A DNA stretch of 29,047 nucleotides from Candidatus Omnitrophota bacterium (GTDB taxonomy: Bacteria > Omnitrophota > Gorgyraeia > Gorgyraeales > Gorgyraeaceae), in contig DNHS01000043.1 in the NCBI GenBank assembly GCA_003485765.1, positions 182 through 29,228 of the forward strand, read 5' to 3'. Numbering within the stretch: the stretch's first letter is position 1; every line of letters starts with the position of its first letter. The notes under the pieces were generated by a model. The model searched no databases, had not been told where the DNA came from, and saw nothing but the letters and a program-made list of their open reading frames with translations. Positions 14,203 to 21,507 of this stretch are shown in pieces. A program made the position numbers and the translations under genes.

Positions 14203-17163
14203 TTATAAACCAGTTCTAGTCCCTGCCAACTGACGCAGGGTAGAAGTATCCCCTGGCTCGGTAAGTCTTTGTCCGCGAAGCGGAATTAATTCCCATTTCT
14301 CACCACTGAGGTCAACAAGACAATCTATACCATTTTGCGTCCTCGGTACATAGACTGCCTCATAACTGAGAACAAGCGCTAAGTCATAGAAGACCATCTG
14401 TCGATCTGCGTCAGCAGGACTTAACATTGTTGTTCTCATTTTAAACCCACGTCGCGATTGTTCTGGATTTTCTTTTAATCGATAGTGACTATCATAATAA
14501 GGCTGAAGCTCTTTGCTATTTGCATACTTACCCTCGACAATGACAACAGTCTCTCTCGTAATCTCATCTGATGTAAAATCAAATCTTTCCTTAGTCTCTT
14601 GATTATACGCGCCAGGGATATGTATAATATGACTAGGCTTACGAGAGTTACGAAAACTATCTATGCCCTGAAGCATCTTTAAAATAGCTGCGTGGTCAAA
14701 AAATGTTTCTTCATTGAGATAGGGCTGACCTGCTTGAATTTCTTGAGCCATTTCGCCAAGAAGCTCTTCTTCTGGTTTAGTCAAAGGTTCTCCTGTTACT
14801 AATTTCTGAATTGCATGCCGCCAGGTTCTATCTTTCAAAAACATATCCAAACCTATAGTTACAGATTGATACCCTTTCTCTTTTAAATATCTAGCAACCT
14901 CTTTGCCAAGAATAGTTTTACCTGCGCCAGAATCACCATCAATAGAAATCACAGGATTTGCTTCACCTGCTTGAATTTTAGCTATTATCTCTTCGCCTAT
15001 TCTCGCGGCAATTGGCTCTAATTTTAATCTGAAACGCCTTTCTTCTAATAAATATTCAGCTTTAATGCCGCTACTGCTGGCTATACCTTTAAAGGCATAG
15101 CCAAGATCAGTAATCTTGGTGCCTTCGACCTTTATTATGTTCTGTTTAATTAAGTATTTAAACAACCCAACTATAAAATTAGAAATGCCTGACTCAAATT
15201 TAACTAAACCGGTTCCCTTATCTATTATGCCTTCATTTTCAAACCTCGCTTTCAGAACAGGATCTGTAGCAAGGATGTCGCTTAATAATCTATCATCAGG
15301 ATCCAGCATAAAATCCTTTGAAATAGCAACATTTATATATCCTGAATTATTATATATACCTTTAATTTTATCGGCTATCTCTTTAAAGCCAACACGCATT
15401 TCCGGAGTAAGCACTAGGACAGAATCTCTCGTGGCCTCAATTACAGTTCTTAAATCATAAGGGAGTTTCTCCAGATTAACCCGATCTCCGTCGCAGCTAG
15501 AAATAATTATTTCTGGTGATTCCCTTAATTCTACTACAGAGGCATATCTATGAGCCGCTGTAGAAATAGATATTCCATAAAAAGCTTCTCTTACTGCCTC
15601 ATCCAGAGATAAATTTCTTGCAGGCGCTGTTTCAGTAACAGCATTATATAGAATTGGGTGTTCTAAAACACCAAGAACACCCAGAGAAGCTAAAGACTCC
15701 TCAGTAAATATTGAAGACAGGTCTCTGGATTTATACACATCTTTGGCAGGTTTTGATTTAACCTTTCCATGCGTATCGCCATATTTTCCGCTATAAGTCA
15801 CAGCCATCCCGCTTCGTCCATTCTTTATAAGAGAAATTACCTCGTCTGAAAATTTATGAGCTAAAAAGGTATCAAAAACAATCCCGTTAGTATCAGGCTG
15901 CAGAAAAGCCCCTCTTAACTGATAAGTCAGGTCTGTCTTTTCAACTTTTAAGTTGCAGAAATGCTCCAATATGCCTTTTACGAATAAAGAAGCGCCTGTA
16001 AGCTTTGGGTTGCCATGCTGGTCTTTATCAGGGCTTGTCTTTATTTTCTCCCACATCGCTCTAAGTACAGGGTACGCATTTAATAGTTCCTCCAGCTTTG
16101 GATCCTTATCGGACAGGGAAAAACCCTCTGACACAAAGAAATTCCTGATTCCATTATTAGCAGCATTTATTACACTCTCTATTGTAACTGGTTTTTCCGG
16201 AACTATAACAGCTCTGGGATGCGGACAAGCTTTGGAGAGTTCAAGAGTTAGAGAGCCTGATTTCCTGCCCATGCACTCAAATACCGCTGCTATCTTTGCA
16301 TTCTCTTTCTCCGGGTCAATAGACGCCTTGGCAACAATCTGGCGGCCTGCAACTACAGCGCTCCAGAAACCGTGCATAATAGTCATAAAATCATTGTCTA
16401 TGCTTTTAGGAACACCGACAACAACAATATCTATTCTTTGTCTTTTGACCTCAGCAGCAACCTGTTCTACGTTTTTCAGATGGTCGTTTCCTCCTATAAA
16501 TATGGCTCCCGCAGAATGCTTGAGTATTTCAACTATCTTGCTTATGTCTCCTTCCGCTAATTTCTCTCTGCATGAACCCAGGGCTATGCTCGGTAAACCC
16601 CTCATACTGGCCGCGATTTCAAGCGTTAACTCAACCAGATTATCTTCTAATTTATCGCTTTTTAATCCTTTAAAGCCGTTCCTTACACCGATAACCTTGT
16701 AACCTTTCATTATCAGCTTTTCAACTGCATCAGCAAGAAAATCATTCAAACCTGCGGTATCTCCTCCGCCCATAGCAATAATTATTGTTTTTTTATCTAT
16801 GGTGATATTGCCTCTATCTCTTTCTGCTTTAAAGAGTAAGAATGGATTTATCGACCTTCCATTAAATAAAAGAGGAACTCTTAAGCTATGAAAGCCTCCG
16901 GCGATTAGGCTGGAGACCTTGGCGTTACGCTTCTCTATCTCAAATAGAGAGTTTTCTACCATTGCTATATCGCGTTCTTTTACAACCTTGTAAAGGTAAT
17001 AGTCCAGGTCTTCATTTGAGACTTTAAGATTAAAGAAGTTTTCAAGGAAGTTAATCTTGAATAGGGACTTAGAACTTGGAGATGCATATACGATATTATT
17101 AGTGGCTAGAAATGCTATTAAAGTAAAGATTGAAACAACTTTCTTTAGTAATTTAAAAGACAT
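14203..17163 (-). CDS. Leader-tagged phosphofructokinase (PPi type) fused to a uridine-kinase-like P-loop kinase
   Basis: The protein has 986 residues. Residues 1-27 are a signal-like peptide nearly identical to that of the giant gene. Residues 38-97 are shortened remains of its N-terminal region. The phosphofructokinase part starts at about 124: GGGD at 132-135, GGND at 224-227, PKSIDND at 252-258 with the catalytic Asp pair, and MGRKSG at 298-303. The Lys in PK(S/T)IDND and the Asp of GGND resemble PPi-dependent enzymes rather than ATP-PFK (GGDGS, GTIDND). A second partial copy of the mid-region lies at 611-693. From about 715 comes a uridine kinase/phosphoribulokinase-like domain with Walker A G743-x4-GKT (748-750), IGLDMF and a VIVEGKYA strand. 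AAGGAG lies six bases before ATG. By family knowledge it makes fructose 1,6-bisphosphate; the substrate of the second kinase is unknown. It is the first gene of the operon with the giant oxidoreductase. Confidence 0.88.
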   Translation of the reverse strand: MSFKLLKKVVSIFTLIAFLATNNIVYASPSSKSLFKINFLENFFNLKVSNEDLDYYLYKVVKERDIAMVENSLFEIEKRNAKVSSLIAGGFHSLRVPLLFNGRSINPFLLFKAERDRGNITIDKKTIIIAMGGGDTAGLNDFLADAVEKLIMKGYKVIGVRNGFKGLKSDKLEDNLVELTLEIAASMRGLPSIALGSCREKLAEGDISKIVEILKHSAGAIFIGGNDHLKNVEQVAAEVKRQRIDIVVVGVPKSIDNDFMTIMHGFWSAVVAGRQIVAKASIDPEKENAKIAAVFECMGRKSGSLTLELSKACPHPRAVIVPEKPVTIESVINAANNGIRNFFVSEGFSLSDKDPKLEELLNAYPVLRAMWEKIKTSPDKDQHGNPKLTGASLFVKGILEHFCNLKVEKTDLTYQLRGAFLQPDTNGIVFDTFLAHKFSDEVISLIKNGRSGMAVTYSGKYGDTHGKVKSKPAKDVYKSRDLSSIFTEESLASLGVLGVLEHPILYNAVTETAPARNLSLDEAVREAFYGISISTAAHRYASVVELRESPEIIISSCDGDRVNLEKLPYDLRTVIEATRDSVLVLTPEMRVGFKEIADKIKGIYNNSGYINVAISKDFMLDPDDRLLSDILATDPVLKARFENEGIIDKGTGLVKFESGISNFIVGLFKYLIKQNIIKVEGTKITDLGYAFKGIASSSGIKAEYLLEERRFRLKLEPIAARIGEEIIAKIQAGEANPVISIDGDSGAGKTILGKEVARYLKEKGYQSVTIGLDMFLKDRTWRHAIQKLVTGEPLTKPEEELLGEMAQEIQAGQPYLNEETFFDHAAILKMLQGIDSFRNSRKPSHIIHIPGAYNQETKERFDFTSDEITRETVVIVEGKYANSKELQPYYDSHYRLKENPEQSRRGFKMRTTMLSPADADRQMVFYDLALVLSYEAVYVPRTQNGIDCLVDLSGEKWELIPLRGQRLTEPGDTSTLRQLAGTRTGL
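17056..17163 (-). repeat. Leader module copy B (36 codons)
   Basis: This is the same 36-codon module as copy A at 14069-14176, about 90% identical at the DNA level by hand count. It includes the ribosome binding site just upstream. Immediately after it, this gene skips 393 codons that copy A's gene contains. Confidence 0.85.
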
Positions 17164-17169
17164 TTATTG

Positions 17170-17175
17170 CTCCTT
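17170..17175 (-). promoter_or_regulatory. Ribosome binding site of the kinase fusion gene
   Basis: AAGGAG on the minus strand, with six bases to the ATG at 17163. It fixes the start codon of the 986-aa protein and hence the presence of the leader. Confidence 0.85.
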
Positions 17176-17210
17176 ATATATTTAAAATGTTTTATAAAAC
17201 TATGTATAAA

Positions 17211-17239
17211 AGTATACCATGAAAACGTTTTCTTGTCAA
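17211..17239 (-). promoter_or_regulatory. Sigma70-type promoter of the two-gene metabolic operon
   Basis: On the minus strand the -35 box TTGACA (17234-17239) is followed, after exactly 17 bases, by the -10 box TATACT (17211-17216). The -35 box is consensus and the -10 box is one base off TATAAT. Transcription should begin near 17204, leaving a leader of about 40 nt before the ATG. This is the only wide non-coding gap in the window. Confidence 0.85.
17221..17232. promoter_or_regulatory. Palindromic operator candidate, LacI/GalR style
   Basis: GAAAACGTTTTC is a perfect 12-bp palindrome with a central CG, lying entirely inside the promoter spacer. The central CpG and A-rich arms resemble PurR, CcpA and other LacI-family sites. 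A repressor bound here would block RNA polymerase directly. No regulator gene is in the window, so the binding protein is unknown. Confidence 0.6.
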
Positions 17240-17277
17240 ATAAAATTTTAAATTTTGACAGCACTAAAAATGTCATT

Positions 17278-18444
17278 TTAAGGTCTAAAGACCACCTTTA
17301 CAAAGCGTTTTTTGCCGACTTTTATGTGGTATTCTTTGGAAAATTCGAGAGGAAACTCCAAGTCTTTAAGGCGAACTCCGTTTACTTCAATGGCTCCCTG
17401 CTCTATTAAACGCCTGTATTCACCCTTGCTTGCGCATATTTTCTCTGTAACTAAAAAATCGCAAAGGTTTGATTTTAAAGGTCTTTCTATTTCTTTTAAT
17501 TCTGTAAAAGGGTCTCTTTTCTGGAATTTATTCTCGAAATCTTTTAGAGCGGTTTCTGCAAGATTTTCTTCATGATATTGCTTTACTATATCTTTGGCTA
17601 ATTTTTTCTTTGCTTCCATCGGATGCAGCTTACGTATTTCATCCAGATTTTCATCTGTCAAAAGTTCATAATACTGTGTCATCAGTTCATCTGATATAGA
17701 CATAATCTTACCAAACATCTCTTCTGGCAATTCACTGATACCTATATGATTTCCAAGAGACTTGCTCATCTTATTTACGCCGTCAAGGCCGACTAAAAGC
17801 GGTGTCATTATAACTACCTGAGATTCCTGGCTAAAGTCTTTCTGCATCTCCCTTCCCATTAAAAGATTGAACTTCTGGTCAGTTCCGCCAAGTTCGATAT
17901 CTGCCTTGAGCTCTACGGAATCATACGCCTGTAATAAAGGATACATGAATTCTAGAAGGCTTATATCTTTGCCTGATTTATAACGTCCGCTAAAATCCGC
18001 CCTCGCTAATACTTGAGAAACAGTGGAATGCGCCATTAATTCAAGCGTATCCTTAAGCGTCATTTTGGCAAGCCACGCGCTGTTAAATACAATCTCTGTC
18101 TTTTTCTCATCCAGAATCTTAAAAACCTGTTTCTTGTAAGTTTTTGCGTTTTCCTTGACCTCTTCTTCTGTAAGCCGTTTTCTAACTTCGTTCCTTCCAG
18201 TAGGATCCCCTATCATGCCTGTAAAATCTCCTATAAGAAAAATTACTTTATGGCCAAGGTCCTGAAAATGCTTAAGTTTACGCAGTATTACAGTATGGCC
18301 CAGATGAATGTCTGGGCTGCTCGGGTCAAAACCTGCTTTGACCACGAGCGGCCTTTTTTTCTCCAGTTTTAAAATAAGCTCTTTTTCAGAGATTATCTCA
18401 ACTGTCCCGCGCTTAATTATTTCTAATTGCTTTTTAATATCCAT
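17278..18444 (-). CDS. tyrS: Tyrosine--tRNA ligase
   Basis: The cytosolic enzyme charges tRNA-Tyr. It has 388 residues. The class I signatures are HLGH at 47-50 and KMSKS at 225-229. The tyrosine-site motif GGTDQ lies at 186-190. An RNA-binding S4 domain fills the C-terminus from about 322. Length and motifs fit the shorter-insert bacterial type (TyrZ-like). The start lies 2 nt after the rpsA stop, with an AAGAG site in the rpsA 3' end, so it is the last gene of the housekeeping operon. I see no T-box leader, and there is no space for one. No strong terminator follows, so some read-through into the next operon is possible. Confidence 0.96.
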   Translation of the reverse strand: MDIKKQLEIIKRGTVEIISEKELILKLEKKRPLVVKAGFDPSSPDIHLGHTVILRKLKHFQDLGHKVIFLIGDFTGMIGDPTGRNEVRKRLTEEEVKENAKTYKKQVFKILDEKKTEIVFNSAWLAKMTLKDTLELMAHSTVSQVLARADFSGRYKSGKDISLLEFMYPLLQAYDSVELKADIELGGTDQKFNLLMGREMQKDFSQESQVVIMTPLLVGLDGVNKMSKSLGNHIGISELPEEMFGKIMSISDELMTQYYELLTDENLDEIRKLHPMEAKKKLAKDIVKQYHEENLAETALKDFENKFQKRDPFTELKEIERPLKSNLCDFLVTEKICASKGEYRRLIEQGAIEVNGVRLKDLEFPLEFSKEYHIKVGKKRFVKVVFRP

Positions 18445-18446
18445 AC

Positions 18447-20042
18447 TTACTCTTTTGTCTTTTTGATGCTCAACCGGATCTTCCGCTCCAGATCATCAAC
18501 CTTTATAACAATGACTGCGATCTTATCTCCAGCTTTATACATCTCTTCCAGATTCCCTGAAGGCCCAGCATCAAGTTCAGATATATGCACAAGGCCTTCC
18601 AGGTCTTTTTCGAGTTCCACAAAAAGCCCGAAGCTTGTGATCTTTGTTATAATCCCTTCTACTGCTAGGCCTAGATTATATCTTTTTATAATCTCAGACC
18701 ATGGGTCAGTGGTTACTTGTTTTAAACCAAGAGATATCTTTTGATTTTCAGCATCTACTGCCAGTATCATTACGTCTACCTTCTGGCCTTTTTTAAGATA
18801 TTCTTTTGGATTGTTTATTTTCTTAGTCCATGACATATCATTTATATGTACAAACCCTTCTATGGCGCCTTCTATTTCTATAAAGGCTCCGTAGTCGGTT
18901 AAATTCCTGACCTTGCCTTCCACCTTCATGCCTGGAGAAAATTTTTCCTTTATCTCAAGCCAGGGATTCGGTTCTATCTGTTTTACGCCCAGGGATATTT
19001 TCTGGCTGTTCGCATCCACGCTTAAAACAACTGCCTCAACTGTATCTCCTATTGCAAGGATATCTTGCGGATTATTCACTCTTACAGTCCATGAAAGCTC
19101 TGAAACATGCACAAGGCCTTCTACGCCTTTCTCAAGTTCCACGAACGCTCCGTAAGGCATGATATTCACAACCTTGCCTTTAATCCTTGTGCCTATAGGA
19201 TATTTATTCTCGATATCCTTCCATGGATTTTCTGTTTTCTGCTTTAAACCAAGAGAAACCTTCATATTCTCTTTATCAAAATTCAATATCACTACTTCTA
19301 TAGTGTCTCCTATTGCCACCATTTCGCTCGGATGAGAGATCCTGCCCCAGCTCATATCAGTTATATGCAGAAGCCCGTCCACTCCTCCTAAATCCACAAA
19401 CACTCCGAAATCAGTAATGTTTTTGACAAGTCCCTTGCGAAGTTCTCCTGTTTTCAGCTCGCCCAACACCTTAGTCTTTATAGTATCTTTTTCTTTTATT
19501 ATCGCGTCTTTTCTTGATACTACAATATTTTTTCTTGGCTTATTCATCTTTACTATCTTGAATAAAAGTGTCTGGCCTACGAGCTGATTTACATTGCCAA
19601 ACCCTTTCAAGGCAACAAGCGAAGCAGGCAAAAATGCCTCTATGCCCACATCTACCATCAGCCCGCCTTTAACCTTTCTAGCAACTTTACCCTCTATAAA
19701 ATCCCCTTCCTTATAAGTAGCGGAAATCTTATCCCACCCTTGCATATTTTCTGCTTTGCGCCTTGAAACAGTAATGAGCCCATCCTCATTTTCCTTGGAC
19801 TCTACAAACACGTCAAATTCATCGCCGATCTTCAAGTCCACAATGTCCTTAAGTTCTCCTATAGTTATAATCCCTTCAGACTTGTACCCTAAGTCAATAT
19901 AGACATCCTTTACGCCTATTGCGAGCACTTTACCTTTTACTATATCGCCCTCGCTTAAGCGCCTGAATGTCTTACCGTAAGCCTCTTCCAAATTAAACAC
20001 TTCCTGCTGAACATCTTTTTCTTGTTTTAACTCTTTTGTCAT
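18447..20042 (-). CDS. rpsA: 30S ribosomal protein S1 with six S1 repeats
   Basis: The protein has 531 residues and binds mRNA on the small ribosomal subunit. Six OB-fold S1 repeats can be read at about 30-100, 112-180, 195-270, 282-357, 369-444 and 456-528. Repeats 3-6 carry the typical FGVFVxL / YGAFVEL ... GLVHxSEL pattern and end in KISLGLKQ. The first two repeats are more divergent, as in other bacterial S1 proteins that bind the ribosome through them. AAGGAGG, ten bases before ATG, supports the start. It lies 4 nt after ispH, an adjacency also known from clostridia, where the two are sometimes fused. Confidence 0.96.
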   Translation of the reverse strand: MTKELKQEKDVQQEVFNLEEAYGKTFRRLSEGDIVKGKVLAIGVKDVYIDLGYKSEGIITIGELKDIVDLKIGDEFDVFVESKENEDGLITVSRRKAENMQGWDKISATYKEGDFIEGKVARKVKGGLMVDVGIEAFLPASLVALKGFGNVNQLVGQTLLFKIVKMNKPRKNIVVSRKDAIIKEKDTIKTKVLGELKTGELRKGLVKNITDFGVFVDLGGVDGLLHITDMSWGRISHPSEMVAIGDTIEVVILNFDKENMKVSLGLKQKTENPWKDIENKYPIGTRIKGKVVNIMPYGAFVELEKGVEGLVHVSELSWTVRVNNPQDILAIGDTVEAVVLSVDANSQKISLGVKQIEPNPWLEIKEKFSPGMKVEGKVRNLTDYGAFIEIEGAIEGFVHINDMSWTKKINNPKEYLKKGQKVDVMILAVDAENQKISLGLKQVTTDPWSEIIKRYNLGLAVEGIITKITSFGLFVELEKDLEGLVHISELDAGPSGNLEEMYKAGDKIAVIVIKVDDLERKIRLSIKKTKE

Positions 20043-20046
20043 GATC

Positions 20047-20850
20047 TTAAAACCTCCTTATCCTTTCTATGATTTTTTTCACCATTGAATCAGGTGTTGA
20101 TGCGCCGCTAGTAATACCTATGCAATCCTTGCCTTTAAACCATTTTGTCTTCATTTCCAGCTCTGTTTCAATATGAAAACTATCCACCCCGCTTTCTTTG
20201 CAAATCTGCCAGAGCCGCCTTGTATTAGCGCTATTTTTTCCGCCAATAACTATCATCAGATCGCAGTCTTTCAAAAGACTGCGGGTCGCTAATTGCCTTT
20301 TTGATGTATCATTACAAATCGTATTAAAAACCTTAACTTCGCTGAAATCTTCTCCCAGTATATTTTTAATCTCGTTTATATAATTTTCTTTATTCTGGGT
20401 TGTCTGAGAAATAACACCTATCTTTTTTGATTTTTTATCCTTCCCCGCAATGCTCTTAAGCGCCTTAATCTCTGGATGAGCGCTGTCCCCGACTATTATT
20501 ATTCTGTATCCATCTTTTTTCAGGCCCTTTACAATATTCTGAGCGTATTTTACAAAAGGGCAGGTTGCATCAATAAGCTTTATGCCTTTTTCCTTTATAT
20601 CTTTCAAAGCCTCCAAAGGCGCGCCGTGCGACGATATTATCACCGTCCCATCTTTTATCTTCTCTAAATCGCTAATTACTTGCAGGCCTTTTTTAAAAAG
20701 CCCCTCCACCACCTGTGGGTTATGTATTATAGGGCCTAGCGAATAAATATTATCTTTGGCCTTCAATCCCTTCAAAGCATTTTCAGCGATATTTATCGCC
20801 CGCTTTACTCCAAAACAAAACCCCGCACACTCCGCTATCTTAATCTTCAT
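20047..20850 (-). CDS. ispH: 4-hydroxy-3-methylbut-2-enyl diphosphate reductase
   Basis: This is the last enzyme of the MEP isoprenoid pathway. It reduces HMBPP to IPP and DMAPP at a [4Fe-4S] cluster. The 267 residues contain the three cluster cysteines at C12 (GFCFGVKRA), C97 (DATCPFV) and C179 (NTICNDT). The substrate-site motifs SSHGAP, HPEIKAL and SGASTPD are present. The length is short but within the range of the family. The ribosome binding site (GATAGAGAAGA) is weak. A 41-bp palindrome ends 13 nt before the start codon, so translation may depend on that structure. Confidence 0.95.
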   Translation of the reverse strand: MKIKIAECAGFCFGVKRAINIAENALKGLKAKDNIYSLGPIIHNPQVVEGLFKKGLQVISDLEKIKDGTVIISSHGAPLEALKDIKEKGIKLIDATCPFVKYAQNIVKGLKKDGYRIIIVGDSAHPEIKALKSIAGKDKKSKKIGVISQTTQNKENYINEIKNILGEDFSEVKVFNTICNDTSKRQLATRSLLKDCDLMIVIGGKNSANTRRLWQICKESGVDSFHIETELEMKTKWFKGKDCIGITSGASTPDSMVKKIIERIRRF

Positions 20851-20863
20851 TCTTCTCTATCCA

Positions 20864-20904
20864 GTAAGTTGACACTTCTGACAATGTCAAAAGTGTCAAC
20901 TTAC
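20864..20904. repeat. Intercistronic palindrome R1 (41 nt, 19 of 20 pairs)
   Basis: On the plus strand the left arm GTAAGTTGACACTTCTGACA, a single central A, and the right arm form a near-perfect inverted repeat with one C/A mismatch. It contains the stop codon and last two codons of plsC and ends 13 nt before the ispH ATG. There is no T-run on either side, so it is not a typical terminator. It is 15/19 identical per arm to R2 at 22354-22392, with compensated differences. Confidence 0.9.
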
Positions 20905-21507
20905 GCTAGACATGCTTTTTAATTCGCGGATTGCTGTCATAGTTTTTTCAGCAATCTGCATGTAGTATTCTTTTCCAAAACTACCCTTATCAAATCTTAA
21001 AGGCTTGCCTATATACACTGATATCTTTTTAAACCTCGGAAATACAGCTCTTCTCGGCAATGCATCCATAGAACCTTTTATATAACACGGCAAGATACTA
21101 GCTCCTGAACTAACTGCTAAAAATCCTATGCCAGCTTTTGGGGTTCCAAGACTGCCATCTTTTGAACGCGTCCCTTCTGGGAAAATCAATACTGCTTTGC
21201 CTTGACATAATTTAGCTATGGCTATCCTCATTGCCCCTGAATCTGCGCCTTCTCGCTTTAGAGGAACTGCATTTACTGACATTAGAATTTTTCCAAAAAT
21301 CCTATTTCTAAAAAGATTGTCGCGCGCCATAAAATTTAATTCGCGCGGCACCGCGAAACCCGCTATTAAAGGATCAAGAAAACTTACATGGTTAGGCGCA
21401 ATAATCAGCGGCCCATTCTTTGGGCAGTTTTCAGCGCCTATTATCTCAAGCCTGAAAAATATTTTAAAGAACAGCTTTAATATATTTCTAGAAATAAAAT
21501 ATACCAT
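20896..21507 (-). CDS. plsC: 1-acyl-sn-glycerol-3-phosphate acyltransferase (PlsC family)
   Basis: This membrane-associated enzyme transfers an acyl group to lysophosphatidic acid in phospholipid synthesis. The 203 residues show the acyltransferase motifs in order: NHVSFLD (H40, D45) as catalytic HX4D, then FPEGTRS at 109-115, and an acceptor-side stretch YIKGSMDALPR. The N-terminal 20 residues are hydrophobic and basic, fitting membrane attachment. The start overlaps the tyrA stop (TAATG). The last codons and the TGA come from palindrome R1, so the extreme C-terminus is probably not conserved. In many bacteria aroA and cmk lie between tyrA and plsC; neither is here. Confidence 0.92.
   Translation of the reverse strand: MVYFISRNILKLFFKIFFRLEIIGAENCPKNGPLIIAPNHVSFLDPLIAGFAVPRELNFMARDNLFRNRIFGKILMSVNAVPLKREGADSGAMRIAIAKLCQGKAVLIFPEGTRSKDGSLGTPKAGIGFLAVSSGASILPCYIKGSMDALPRRAVFPRFKKISVYIGKPLRFDKGSFGKEYYMQIAEKTMTAIRELKSMSSVS

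Noticed and set aside
15953..16702. 249-codon open frame on the plus strand
   Set aside because: It lies wholly antisense to the phosphofructokinase domain, has no ribosome binding site I can see, and its translation is low-complexity Ser/Leu/Pro-rich, as expected of a shadow frame.
17250..17280. TGACA...TGTCA inverted repeat just after tyrS as a third palindrome copy or a terminator
   Set aside because: Only five base pairs match, the flanks do not pair, and it lacks the ACACTTC core of the R1/R2 family. It is too weak to call a terminator.
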